From Ctenosaura bakeri (lineage: Eukaryota > Chordata > Lepidosauria > Squamata > Iguanidae), in NCBI GenBank assembly GCA_948474755.1, contig CAOLHI010003140.1, positions 1 to 64,000 of the forward strand: DNA of 64,000 bases. Direction: 5' to 3'. This document shows positions 1 through 12,173 of this stretch, one piece after another. Made by a program: the position numbers and the translations under genes. The notes beneath the pieces are model-generated. The model did not search any database and was not told where the DNA came from. It saw only the letters and a list, made by a program, of their open reading frames with translations. Within the stretch, counting starts at the first letter, position 1; every line of letters begins with the position of its first letter.

Positions 1-12
1 TGCTGTCACCAG

Positions 13-148
13 GGCCATTTCCACACTAGACTGTTATAGCGCTATTATTCCACTTTCAACTTCCTATTGAATCCTGGGGTTTGCAGTTTAAAAGTGGAAT
101 AATAAAAGTGGAATAATAGCGCTATAACAGTCTAGTGTGGAAATGGCC
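13..148. mobile_element. Palindromic GGCC MITE, copy 1
   Basis: Inverted arms GGCCATTTCCACACTAGAC / GTCTAGTGTGGAAATGGCC. A 3-bp CAG is repeated exactly on both sides (10-12 and 149-151). The centre is shortened. Confidence 0.85.
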
Positions 149-1158
149 CAGGAAGTATGCAGGTCCTTCTATTATTAGAGCAATTTGAGTGTAAATCTGG
201 GTCTCTTGAGATCCCATTCCATCCCTTTTCCCGTGACCATGCTTCTTTTGCAAACAGACCACTGTTTGGTAGTTTTCCAGCTTTGGGGCAGAGGTATTCT
301 AGAAAGCTGGAATGCCTCTCCTGAGGTTCAGCTCCTAGTTATAAGCTCTGTAGGCTGAAATATGCCAGTGTTTTTGACCCATCTTTTACCTTTGGCCCTA
401 GCCATCACTGGAATGCAGTACCCTGTGAACTTCTCTACAAATGATTTTGTTCCTTGGGCTGAAAGATCCTCCCTCGACATTGCAGGGTAATTACCAGAAG
501 CAGCTCCAGGGCTCATTACTTGCACGCACTCTTGTACTCACCCTCCATTTCAAAGGCCTTGCTGACGTAATGTCAGTTACCCGACTTTTCACTCCTTAGC
601 TAATAAATGCTCAAAGGACAGCCCACCATAAACCTGGCTTCTTTTGTGCACCCTCCAGGTCCTGCAGTCCATGCAGGGAATGCAGCGTCTTTGATGAGAC
701 CTTGATAGTTTTCAAAGTTCTGTAAAATAATTAACTAGATGATATCCCTGTAGAATGGCACTTGGTTTTGAGTGTACAGAGGAACGTGCTTCAACCAGTG
801 ATGTTTTCAGTGTGTCAAAGATAACCTGAAAGTCTGCAGCTAGCATTCTTACATACATATACCAGTAGTGTTGATGTTCATGGCCTTTGTAATGAATTCT
901 CATTGTTTTGTGGTGTGATGGTAAACATGTTCTCTGTCATATGTAAAATAACTTTTAGCACACTTGTGCTCTAAAAACTATGCTTTGGGACTGCAATTTG
1001 TTCCAAGACTAAGTGAAACAACACTTTGGGGAAATATTTTGTTTTGTTTGGCCTTCTTTTTGGTCATGCTGGGGGATTTGGAGGCTTTAAAAGTAACTAT
1101 TCCACTCTCTGCAGAGAGAGCAATGATGGTCAAAGGCATAATACCTTCCAACATCTTA

Positions 1159-1338
1159 GGCCATTTCCGCACTAGCCTGTTATAACGCGATGATTCCACT
1201 TTCAACATCCTCTGGAATCCTGGGGTTTGCAGTTTCGGGAGGGGCCGGTCAGCCCCTCCCGAAACGGCAAACCCCAGGATTCCATAGGATGTTGAAAGTG
1301 GAATCATCGCACTATAACAGGCTAGTGCGGAAATGGCC
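1159..1338. mobile_element. Palindromic GGCC MITE, copy 2 (full length)
   Basis: The best preserved copy: two arms of about 85 bp form a nearly perfect palindrome around a GC-rich centre. It is flanked by the direct repeat TTA (1156-1158, 1339-1341). It contains the family's internal blocks TATTCCACTTTC-like and ATCCTGGGGTTTGCAG. Single-stranded DNA or a transcript would fold into one long hairpin. Confidence 0.9.
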
Positions 1339-1814
1339 TTACAGATGAAAACTGGAATGCACGAGGCCAGGCAGCATCAGAATGGGGTCAAGATGGCAAA
1401 GCCGATAATGAAGAACACCAAAGCTAGGAGAGGCAACTGTAGGTGTTTTCTTTTGCATGAGACTACTGGGAAAGACAAGTTTCCACTCCCCCTCTCCTCT
1501 GCATCCTTTCAGAGTGAATTGAGTGTGAGCTACTTTTATGTTTGTTCAATTATTGATGTATTTATTTATTTATTTAGTGCCATCAATGTACATGGCACCT
1601 TGCAAGTAACAGGGGAAAAAAACCTAGCCCTGTCAAAGGCAAACAATCTAATACACACACACATACGTACGAAGGAGGGAATAATACAAATATAAAATTA
1701 TGAAATACAATTGTATAATAAATTATGCAGACAGAAATACAAAAACAAATTCAATAAATATAAAGCAAACTAACATATAGTCAAAATATACAAGATTATA
1801 AAACGATATTCAAC

Positions 1815-2040
1815 TGGTTTCTCCCCTTTGTCTCCTTTCCTCTCCTTCCTGCTGAGTTTACTGAGTACAAACTACTTTGGTACTTTGAATTCAGTTTGCA
1901 ACAACTGAAAGAAGCTGTGGACAAAGGGGGAAGGTGGAAGGAGCAGAGAGAACCTGGGATGTTTTAAAAACAGCTGAAAAAGCTGAATGACAGAGGACTA
2001 ATTGGGACTTTCTCTGCTAAATCAGGACAGTTGAAGGGCA
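1815..2040 (-). repeat. Unclassified interspersed repeat R400, copy 1
   Basis: The reverse complement matches 18322-18705 and 40940-41318, sharing phrases such as ACTCAGTTAACTCAGCAG-like and TGTCCTGATTTAGCAG-like. No coding or terminal signature seen. Confidence 0.55.
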
Positions 2041-2244
2041 TGCAAAGATTTCAACCTTTTCTGTTTTCTCCTCTGTAAACGTATAGAGTAATTTATTTTT
2101 GCTATGATGGCTCTGCGGAAATTTTACTTCTACCATATTTATGATAGTTCCATGTTGTATGTTACAGAACTTTTGGGAGGAACAGCTTTGATCCATTACT
2201 AGTCCACATGGGCTTAACCCCTTCATCCCTAAGAGACTGTGCTT

Positions 2245-2740
2245 TCTGTCAGAGATGGTTTGACCAATCCTCTAGAAAATACTTTCTAAAGTTAGTGTAA
2301 AGGTCATGTTGCTTTAATTGCTTTAACTGTTAAGTGCACCTGGGGAAAGGAATGTGACTCAACCTAATTTTGTGCTGAGTCAGGCTGATGAGCACCAGGT
2401 GCAGACATTATAAGGGTTGGCCAGGATTGGCTAGATGTCTGTATAAAGGAAGCACAATCCCAGCCAACACTGCACATATTGCTTGAAGTGTGTGTGTCTG
2501 CTGGAGAGAGCAAGCTTGATATGCTGGATTGCCATCTGGACTTTGTAAATGTTGTATATATGTTGTAACAAAGATTAAAGAGCCTCCATATTGGAAGAAT
2601 GCAACTTGGAGTTTGTGAGTGTTACTGGCTTAGTGCTTGTCCTGTTAATGGTGTTCTCTGCTGCTAAGCATGCTTCCATAGCTGTGTGTAGCTATCTCTG
2701 CTAATCTATAAGGAGTTTTTCATTGACTGGCTATTTTTGC
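2245..2740 (+). repeat. Possible solo-LTR-like sequence
   Basis: Contains a TATA-like box (TGTATAAAGGAAGC near 2441) and, about 130 bp later, ATTAAAG followed by a GT-rich run. This is the order of a promoter and poly(A) region in an LTR. Ends and target duplication were not found, so the identity is tentative. Confidence 0.3.
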
Positions 2741-4429
2741 CTTTCCCCCCTTTTGTTTTTGGGGGACAATCTCCTATTTTCAAAGCTGACCAAAGACATT
2801 TTGCTGCCTGAGACTGAGCAGCAAATGGTGCTCCTTTCCCCTAAATCACTGGGATAAGACTTAAGACTAGTCAGGTTATTCTAACCCATGAAATTAGATA
2901 CTCTCACAACTGTTTCCCCTCTTCCTTGACAGTCAAAGTACAATCACAATAAATTGAATAACTAATAATGACATGACATGATAACCTTATTATGGTCATA
3001 GACTAGCCTCTACAGTTAGAAACCAAACAAGTACAAAATAGAAGGAGAAGTTGAACCCACAATTTGGCACATTGATAGTAATTCTATTAATATAGTCTGA
3101 AGGATGTGTACTATATAAATTATAAGATCTGCCCAGAAGAGCTGCTAAAATTTGGGTAAGATATAAAAAGTGGATGTTCTTGTAAAACAGACAGAGAAGT
3201 ACATCAACTGTTTCAGCCAAGCTTGACTAAGAAGAGCAACTGTAGTGGGAGTGAGATATGTATGAATATTTCTCTTGAAGAAAACTTATGGTAGAACATT
3301 AAAATTAGCCAAGGTGAAGGCTGTATGATATCTAGGGACCTCTAGGGCATCAAGATAAGTATCTGGCAGAAAATCTTTGTTGTAATTTCCAGCTGCTAGG
3401 TTTTGAAATTGTGCCTCTTCCTCCTGAAGACTCACATCTCAGATCTTTTGTTTAATTATCTTGTTGGCTCAGGAAAATCCCAGATGTAGTAGAGTTGATT
3501 GGGAAAACCCGTCTCATTGTAGTGTCTTCTTAAAAGCTCTTGCCAAGCTGAAGGAGAAATTATCTAGTAAGATCAGGGGAGTTCATCCAAGTGGTTGAAA
3601 TTTGATTTGAGCCACTGGCTAATTATAAGGGCCCCATAAACATATGCTTCTAAAGGAACTATCTCAGCTTCCCCTTTAAGTAAACTCTAATACCTAACAG
3701 TTTGGAGCTCCATCATGACAGCCAAAACCAGATGTGTCATCATATTTGTCTTGAATATTAGCTCTTATGTACCTAGGAGCAACCTCTATCAAATATGATA
3801 GGGGTTACTTCTGAGCAGTGGGTGGCCAGTGATCAGGGGGAGGGAAGGGTAACTTTTATCCCAGTACGGTAAGCTGAGGCACACACCTTCTGCTCAGCCT
3901 CTGGTGCTTCTGAACAAATATTCGTAGGATTGTGCTGCAGGCATCCTTTCTTTGTGTCATAAATGTTGATGCCATAACACACTTACTAGTCAATTCTCAG
4001 TTAAATAAGCTCCCAGAACAGCATGCTCCTTCACTATAAATCTTTTAAAAATAATGGTAACTAATATATAACTAATTAAAGATGTACACACTGCTCTTGC
4101 GTTAATTAACATGTTATGATAATTAGTCTTGTCAGCCTCAGCTGGAGTCCCTGTGCCACTGACAAGGCTAGCTGCATTTAGTTAACACTACAGCTGTGGG
4201 TCTATGTATACAGATTTCAGAGTAAACACCACTGCACATAGTAGGAATTCCTTTCAGAGCTTGGAAAGGAATTTTTTGGACTATAACCTCTAGAATTGCT
4301 CAGTTAGCCAACTGTCCCCCCCCCAAGATCTGTTGCTTTCCAAGTAAAAACACAAAGGATGTTGCTGTTGTATTCCTTCAAATCATTTTTTGAAGCTCTT
4401 CTTCTTTCCAAATCAACATAGAAAGGGTG
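2741..4429. other. No recognised feature
   Basis: AT-rich sequence without a convincing coding exon or repeat that I can name. Confidence 0.4.
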
Positions 4430-5118
4430 TAGCTGTTGTGTACCTTCATTTCTGACTTATGGTGGCCCAATGGTGAACCAATCACAGGGTTTTCCTCGCA
4501 GAATTTGTTCAGAAATAGTTTGCCCTTGCCTTCCTCTGGGGCTGAGAGCGTATGACTTGCCCAAAGTCACCCAGTGGGTTCCGATGATTGAGGCCCTTTT
4601 CACACGGGGGTTTAAAAACAGTGTAGAGCGACCTCTGACGGAGGTCATCTACACCGTAAAGTGGATTGGGACGGACTACTTTTGCGTAGTTCCACACCCC
4701 AATCCACACTAGGGTGCCCGGAAGTGGCGGCAGCACGTGCTTTTTGAAAACCACTTTTCATGTGGTCTTTAAAAAGGACGACCGTGCAGCCCCATCGCAG
4801 CACCCGGTGTGGATTTGCAGGCGCGCGCAAGGGTGTGCCTGCAGATCTGCCGGGGACGGGCTTTCCGGTTGGCGAGCTTTTCCGGTTGGTGGAGAGCCTC
4901 TGCCAGTCGTAAGCTGCCATTTTGGGCCCTGCGGGATGCCGAGGAGTGTGGAGCAGCGAAAACGTGCTGCTCCATGTGGCGACTGTCTCAGGTAAGCTCC
5001 GTTTCAGCGTGGTTTCCCCCGTTTTTTCGCCAGCGTGTGGAAAGAGCCTGAGCAGGGATTTGAACCCAGGTCTCAAAGTGTTCTAGTCCAACACTCATAA
5101 CACTACACCACACTGACT
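4430..5118 (-). repeat. Sauria-type SINE split by a GC-rich transposon
   Basis: tRNA-derived SINE read on the - strand: a box-B-like GGGTTCAAATCC near 5055, then the ACCCACTGGGTGACTTTGG block, then a BovB-like tail (CATAAGTCAGAAATG near 4450). It is interrupted at 4592-5048 by a GGCC element. Joining the halves at the duplicated TGA restores the usual SINE text. Confidence 0.8.
4592..5048 (+). mobile_element. GC-rich GGCC element with splice donor, copy A
   Basis: Ends GGCCCTTTTCACAC / GTGTGGAAAGAGCC. Flanked by TGA on both sides (4589-4591, 5049-5051). The inside is GC- and CpG-rich and contains GCTGCCATTTTGGG (4913-4926, YY1-like) followed 65 bp later by a perfect 5' splice site, TCAG|GTAAGC at 4991/4992. 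It shares blocks in inverted orientation with 26308-26812. No long conserved ORF. Probably a deletion derivative of a larger DNA transposon. Confidence 0.8.
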
Positions 5119-6553
5119 CTCACAAAGGATAAAATGGCATATTTAAACATTCCTTTAGCATGGATGTCTTCCAAAAAATAAGTGTCATGGCTGTATTTTT
5201 TTAATGTCTTGATAAATTTATGGAGAACCAGGCCACATGTGGAACAGGAGGGACAAGTAGAGACGCAAGCCTGGCAGGTTACTAGAAAAATGACAAGCAA
5301 AACTTCTGTAATAGCTGCCACTATTTTAATTTCCCATGAGGCCCACCCATACAGTACTGAGGAAGGGAGGAAAGAAGACAGCAGAATGGCATGGGCAGCT
5401 ATCAGCAGAAGCATTCAGCTCAGCAATTGTTAAAGAAGTGCTGAGTGAAAGGAGCCACAGAAATCACTGGTATCTTTATTAGTTGAGAGTGCCACTGTGC
5501 TGCCATGTGTGTGAGAAATAGACAGAATTTGGGGATATTAAATTGGTGGCTGTTATTGTTGTCTCAGCACTAGCATTACCAGGTTTTCCAAAGATCAAAA
5601 AGAGACAGACACATTTCGTGACATGCTAGGTTTATAATCAGGAAGTAGATATTAACAAGTTTCTATTTTTCCTAAGTACTAAACGAAAGTATTGCGTTCA
5701 GTTAACCTAGTCTTGCATTTCTCTGTAAAATTAATGTTGTCCACATTCATAAATTATATGATGCATACATTTTTGTCTTTGTCACACACCCCAAACAGGA
5801 CTTTTTGGAATCTTGTTCAGCCTATATGAAAGGAAAAGCTACATCCCTTATAAGAAGGAACTCCTGGGAATCCTATAAGGAACAAGCTTTCTGGTTCTCT
5901 AATAATGGATATCCCCTATAAGGGACACCTGGCAACCCTACTTGGTGTTTTTGTGGTGGATGCTGAGGTGAAAAGAGTAATTTTAATTTTGAAAAGGAGC
6001 ATAATATTGTGATAGCCCTTGCATTTTTACACAATGCCTAGTGCTGTTGCCAAGTCTGGACATACTCATGCTCCATCTGAAGAAAGCAAGAAAATCTCTC
6101 AGCAAGATTTAAAGGGCTGCTATGCTTTTCTGAGTTAAATGTGGAAAACAATGCCTTTCGAAAAGCATTTCTCATTACTATTTTTTCTAGTTACTTTTTA
6201 AATACTTAATAGTAGTATTTCCAATGCAGGTCAAATGATGATATGTTCACTAAAAGGAACAATAGTCTGGCTGTGTTAGACAATAGTCATACTCTTATTT
6301 GAGTGAAATTGGGTGATAAATTGTATCTGTTGTTTCCAAAAAAAATGACACCATTCTGTGCAACGTTTCATAATTTGAAATGATACTGTCCCCAATATTT
6401 GATGACTGCATTTCTAAAAGTTTGCTTTTACATGAATTATCCCTAACATTGAATTGAAAACAGTGGTTCCCATATCTTCTCCAGATAATAATCCAAAATT
6501 CAAAATAAGCAACCAAGGGTTGAACACTGTCCCCACAAATGCTATGCATCTTA
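5119..6553. other. No recognised feature
   Basis: Low-complexity to unique AT-rich DNA. No gene seen. Confidence 0.4.
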
Positions 6554-6591
6554 GGGCCTTTCCGCACTACACTGCGCTGCGAAAAGGGCCC
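6554..6591. mobile_element. Minimal GGCC element (TIR-to-TIR)
   Basis: Only about 38 bp: GGGCCTTTCCGCACTAC facing GCTGCGAAAAGGGCCC. The two terminal repeats of the GGCC group are almost joined. Flanking TTAG/TAG gives an imperfect target duplication. Confidence 0.5.
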
Positions 6592-9500
6592 TAGAGTAGC
6601 TAAACATTACTGTCTTCATCTGGCCAATGCTGAACCTGGAGATGTGCATCTGATAGGCTACAGATCTGCACTACCTTCCAGATCTACTAGTTGCATGCTT
6701 AAGTGCACAGTTAGAGGTGGTTTGGGACTCTATTGGATGTTATAATCATTAGTCCGTGTCTAATTTTATCGATTAGAAAATTGCTCAGGTAATATTGTAA
6801 CTCATATTGAAAACAGCACAACTCCTGTTATAGGATGCAAAGCAACATCTGAAGAAGAGTGGATTATTGTGTGCTTTTCCATTCTATCAGCCAAATGAAT
6901 ATAGCTGAAATGCACCTGCTTCTTGGTGGACAGAAAATGACAAATGCACTGATTATGAAAAGCAGGAGCTTAAGCTGTGCTCTGTTTTTAAAGCACATAT
7001 AGGAGATGTGTGTCAGTGGTTGTGCTGAGCAAAGGATTTTTTTTTTAACATAGGCACTGATCTGGAAACTTTTGCAGTATAATTGTGCATTCTCCTATTA
7101 CTTCTTCCTAGGCCAAGTGGAAACTCTTAATTAGGATGTTTTGCATCTAAGCCTTCTGTTTTGGAGCATTGCATATCTGCAATATAGTCACACATACTCT
7201 TGGAATACCTGATATACTAATCTTAGGAAAGATTTACACATTTTTCTACCTGTTACCAGGCCTGTCAGGTTGAACCCATAGACTTTTTATTGTTATTAAA
7301 TATTTTATTTAACCTTCCAGCTTGATTCCTTCAAGAATCTCCTGTCTGGGATTAGGTAGTTTATAAAGCAGATCTGCTTTATTGTCTGCGGGATAACTGT
7401 ATCATGTGCAGTCTCTGGTCTACTGAAGACATTATCCAGATAAGTTCTTCTATCAACACTGAAATGAATGGGAATTCCTTTCAGTGCAGTAAATCACATG
7501 CAAAACAAAACCCACACCAAACTGAAACCCCTGATGGATTGTGTCCTAAATATTTTAACCCTAAATCAGTTGCTATTCTGAATTACAGTAGACTCACCAA
7601 AGCAACTGGATTTATGTACATGTTGACTTAGCATTCCACAATTGATTCAGTGAGGCTACTCTAGTTCAATCAATTTAACTAAATCAATTGGCTTTAGGCC
7701 TTAAGCTACTTATCTTTGGCTTTTTTGGTGCATACCAGACTCCATCATTTAAATTCATTTTTGTACAGACTTCACCTTCTGCTCTCGTTTTGACACATAC
7801 ATGATGCTTCCTGTGTTAAATGCCTTACCAAGTCCATATGCTTTGTTAAGCACAATCTGTTTTATCTTCTTGCAAGGTGTATGGTTAAAAAAAAAAAGTT
7901 AATAAGCTGTATACTAAATGTGGCTTTTGTAATTGTGAGCTTGGCATCCCTAATTATAAATAATGTGACGTGGATATCCAACTTGCACGGAAAAAGATAT
8001 TATCTGTACATAAATGACAATACTGTGTGAAAAGTATCAAACGTTTAATCTTATGCTGATCCTGTTTGAAAAGTATTAGTATTATAATCTTATTATACTG
8101 AATAGTTTCCATTTAAAAGAAACCATGCCATTTCCACTAGGGTTACTGCTTATTTTTCCTTGCTGAAAGTAGCTTGGGGATTCTCAGCTACTCAGCAATC
8201 ACATAGTAAAGAGAATAATATAATAACACTATGTAGTCAGTCAAATTCAGCTCCATGTTATGCCACTGATTGTAAAGGTTGTGTTGCCCTTAGCCTCAAA
8301 AAGCAGAATACACGGAACATACTCTCTCCCACCTTGGCTGTCCGCAAATCCTAAATTCATCTCTGCTTCTTCCACCATCATGCACTAGCCATTTCTGAAA
8401 ATGTTGACCTGTGTTTCTTTTCCTCCAAATCGCTCTCTTGTCCATACATACATTGCTGTGGTGCATTTTTTTAAACTTAAAAACATACTTGCCTTCCTAG
8501 TTAGCTTTCTTTTGTATTTTTGTCTGGACTGTGTCTTCTCTTTTTATTTTTTGTACTGTTTTACCATAGAGCTCAGTTGTATATGGAAAGCAGACTGTTG
8601 CAGTCATAATAATATTAATGCATTAGTGCGAGTAGGTGAAGCCAATGAAAGTGAGAAGAAAGATTTTTGGATTAGTCATATGAGTGATTCCAGCCCATTA
8701 GGGAATACAAAGTGAAGGAAGATGATATCACTACCATTTGGCTCTGGCTACGGAATAGCATATTTGGGTCGAATTAAGTCCATTGAAAAAGAGTGCAAGA
8801 TAAACTAGCATAAACAAAGTTCTTCCAGAGCAATTTTCAAAATATTGTTTTAAACAGTAGGCAATTCTGGTTGATGACAAAATAGAGTTGCCAATTAAGC
8901 AAGATAGATTTATTTGGAGGGAATGTAGCTTTATTAAGAGATTTTGAATGGATGTTAGAAAAACAGGTGGAAAATGGAGAGCTGTGAGATAATTCTGGCT
9001 TTCAAAATTATGGCGCTGGCACATCATGCTTGAATTATAGCTTTAGTATGTGCCTTTATGGACATAAGCAACTATTTACATGATTGGAAATCAGTACAAG
9101 AGTTTTTATTAGTTATAAGGAAAGAAGGAAATCTTTGGACAGTATTTATATATCTTTAACTTAAATGTTGGTACTTAGCTATTTTTTTCTTCTGATTTTC
9201 AGGAACATTTGGCACAATGCCTGCCTAACATCATATGCATAATTTACCAGAGCTTGTGCATTTTCTTTTAATTTAGAAAATTAAAACAAAATGCAAATGA
9301 GATTTTCGCAACTATGGAAAATGTTCACAAAAATAACAGGGAGTTCTTGTAGTTCAGTTCTACTATATACCAATCCTATATATCAATCCATAGGTAATAA
9401 TTCAGTCTTGTACCAATACCTTTTTTGAAGTTTAACATCATTTATTTGGTTGTTTAATCTCATCCCTCATGCCCACTTTATCTTATGGACTTGGGTAGGT

Positions 9501-9621
9501 ATCAGTCATAGCCAGTTTGTGGTATAAGAAGGGGGACACCTCACACTTCTGTTCTAAAATGATGCACCTCCCTTTCTCAGGTCCTAATAGCAATATTTAG
9601 AATCAGCACAGGCATTTCTCT

Positions 9622-9628
<7 letters not shown>
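6592..9628. other. No recognised gene
   Basis: AT-rich. The part near 8730-9050 may be an old LINE remnant, but I could not confirm it. Confidence 0.35.

Positions 9629-9654
<26 letters not shown>
9629..9654. repeat. (GA)n microsatellite
   Basis: Uninterrupted GA dinucleotides after a short A run. Confidence 0.95.
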
Positions 9655-9660
<6 letters not shown>

Positions 9661-9815
9661 AGTTACTATCACAGTCAATGGCCTCTGCCAGTGTTTCCTT
9701 TCCTCCTGTCCTGACACCATAAGGATGAAAAGAAAGCATTACACCAGCATCATAGATGTGATTCCAGGGGGGAAAAAACCATATTGCCATAGTTGCTTGA
9801 GAGGATGCTATAGGA

Positions 9816-10139
9816 CTGGGCTTTCCAAATGGTGTGTAAGTGTGTCACCTACAATCTTGGACATGTATGTCATTATTTATGAATCATATATTTTTAAAAA
9901 TATATGAAAGGTTTTAATGAGATGTTGTGTCTCTATACACAATTGTCACAATTTATGTATGTGTCAGTATCTCTTATAAGGGGTTAGTTTAACCTCCGAT
10001 TTGCTAGTAAAACTGAATTACGAAATGATGCATGGTAGTAAAACTGAATTACAAAATGATGCATGCTAGTAAAACTGAATTACGAAATGATGCATGTCTA
10101 AAAAGTGTGTCGCCAACATGAAAAGTTTGGAAAGCTCTG
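9816..10139 (-). mobile_element. Non-autonomous hAT element with exact 8-bp target duplication
   Basis: Inverted ends CTGGGCTTTCCAAA / TTTGGAAAGCTCTG, flanked by the exact octamer CTATAGGA (9808-9815 and 10140-10147). It is inverted relative to its relative at 39741-40032. It contains three tandem 31-bp units (10004-10096). No transposase ORF. Confidence 0.85.
10004..10096. repeat. 31-bp tandem triplication inside hAT element
   Basis: Three units (10004-10034, 10035-10065, 10066-10096), each a variant of TAGTAAAACTGAATTAC plus AAATGATGCATG, differing at one or two bases. The relative at 39741 has one unit. Confidence 0.9.
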
Positions 10140-10218
10140 CTATAGGAATTTAACTTGGAAGCTATGTTCTCTCACTGCTGACTTAGTTCAGATGTAATGC
10201 CCAAACTATGGTTTAGCC

Positions 10219-10350
10219 CAGCTTTTCCCAACCTGATCTCTTCTAGATGTTGGAGTACAATGCCCATCATCCATAAATATTGGCCATGCTAGTTAGTGAT
10301 TATAGTGGTTGTAGCACAGCACATCTGGAGGTAACCAGTATGGGGAGATT
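10219..10350. repeat. hAT-like short repeat fragment
   Basis: Pattern TTCCCAACCTGATCTC ... CCCATCATCC ... TTGGCCATGCTAG ... ACATCTGGAGG, a familiar squamate MITE layout with inverted ends. Abutted on the right by the GGCC element at 10354. Confidence 0.5.
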
Positions 10351-10353
10351 TGA

Positions 10354-10816
10354 AGCCATTTCCGCACTAGAGTGGAGGAGTGTTTCACCACATTTTATGA
10401 AAGGTGTTTTTTACTCCGACTTACCCCGATTCCTATCTGCACGCCCTCCAGTTTCATTGAAGTAAAGTGGAGAAAATCATTTGTAGCTTCTGTATCATCA
10501 GTTCTCCTGGAACTCCTACTTCCCTTCTTCCTCTACTCTGCCGCTGCTGATTGGTCAATTTAATGCCCATCTCTGTGGTGTGAATCGATGTAGCGCTTCT
10601 GCATGTAGGAAAAAACGCAATGGCCATTGTGGTTGGTTTGCATCGGAGTTTCTCCATTTTTATATTACACCAGTTTTACAACTATGTGAACCCCACTACG
10701 AGCCGAATAAGTGCGGTACAAACTACGACAGAATGATGTCAAACTGGTTTGATGTGCAGATGTATTCACGATGTGACAACGCTATAGCGATGTATCTCCC
10801 TTGTGTGGAAATGGCC
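10354..10816. mobile_element. GGCC-terminus non-autonomous element, distinct interior
   Basis: Ends AGCCATTTCCGCACTAG / TTGTGTGGAAATGGCC, flanked by TGA (10351-10353, 10817-10819). The 463-bp interior is unlike the palindromic MITE. No transposase. No splice donor of the type seen in the GC-rich copies was found. Confidence 0.75.
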
Positions 10817-10932
10817 TGATTTACCTTTATGAAAAGGAACCAAAATCTTCCTCGGTTTGGGCGCTCTTCCTTTCTCTTTCTTCTAAGTTGACCAGAAGAG
10901 TGAAATCAGAATTATTTAGATTAATCATAGTT

Positions 10933-12173
10933 TAGTTGAATCATAGAATCATAGAAATGTAGAGTTGGAAGCAACCACAGGGGGCATCCAGTCCAACCCC
11001 CTACCATGCAGGAACACCCTCAAAGCACTCCCAACAGATGGCCATTCAGCCTCTGCTTAAAAACCTCCAAGGAAGGAGACTCCACTACACTCTGAGGCAG
11101 CAGATTCCACTGCCGGACAGCCCTGACTGTCAGGAAGTTCTTCCTGAGGTTCAGGTGGAATCTCCTTTCCTGCAGCTTGAATCCATTGCTCCTTGTCCTG
11201 GTCTCTGGAGCAGCAGAAAACAAGCCCTCTCCCTCCTCTACATGGCATCCCAAACATGGCTATCATGTCCCCTCTTTACCTTCTCTTCTGCAGACTAAAC
11301 ATACCCAGCTCTCTAAGTCTGTCCTCATAGGGCATGGCTTCCAGGCCTCTTATCATTTTGGCTGCCCTCCTCTGGACTTGCTCCAGCTTGACCATGTCCT
11401 TCTTGAATTGAGGTGACCAGAACTGGACACAGTATTCAAGATGAGGTCTAACCAAAGCAGAGTAGAGTGGTACCAGTACCTCCCTCGATCTAGGCACCAT
11501 ACTTCTATTGATGCAACCGAGAATTGCATTGGCTTTCTTGGCTGCCGCATCACACTGCTGACTCATGTTCAGCTTGTGGTCTATGAAGACTCCTAGATCC
11601 CTTTCACACGTACTGCTATCCAGCCGCGTGTCCCCCATCCTATATTTCTGTATTCCATTTTTTCTACCTAAGTGTAGGACCTTACATTTCTCTCTGTTGA
11701 ATTTCATTTTGTTAGCCTTGGCCCAGCTCTCCAATCTATCCAGGTCGTTTTGAATTTTGATCCTGTCCTCTGGCATATTAGCAACCCCTCCCAATTTGGT
11801 GTCATCTGCAAATTTGATGAGCATGCCCTCTATTCCTTCATCCAAGTTGTTGATGAAGATATTGAACAGCACTGGGCCCAGAACAGAACCCTGTGGCACC
11901 CCACTAGTCACTTTTCTCCAGGATGAAAAGCAGCCATTGGTGAGCACCCTTTGGGAATGGTCAGTCAACCAATTACAAATCCAACTAACAGTAGCCCTGT
12001 CCAGCCCACATTTTACTAACTTCTTTGCAAGAATGTCATGGGGAACTTTGTCAAAAGCCTTACTGAAATCGAGATATGCTACATCCACAGCATTTCCTTC
12101 ATCTATCAAGCTAGTAACTCTATCATAAAAAAGAGATAAGGTTAATCTGGCATGACTTATTTTTGAGAAATTT
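10933..12173 (-). pseudogene. CR1 LINE, 5'-truncated, ORF2 reverse transcriptase C-terminal part
   Basis: Minus-strand non-LTR retrotransposon fragment. The main open stretch (12109-11276) shows reverse transcriptase signatures: [27 protein letters not shown], then FADDTKLGG (catalytic FADD) and the [10 protein letters not shown] block typical of CR1. After a frameshift near 11276 the C-terminal CR1 text continues to about 11020. The 3' end has the CR1 ATCATAGAATCATAG repeats at about 10937-10951. The upstream limit near 12173 still matches CR1, followed by unrelated DNA. Broken by truncation and frameshift, hence not active. Confidence 0.93.

Noticed and set aside
4645..5076. 143-codon minus-strand frame in GC-rich DNA
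   Set aside because: Lies across a transposon and its SINE flank. Lack of stops follows from GC content, and copy 26308-26812 does not preserve the frame.
10933..12173. CR1 open frame as a working gene
   Set aside because: 5'-truncated with a frameshift near 11276; no endonuclease domain in the window.
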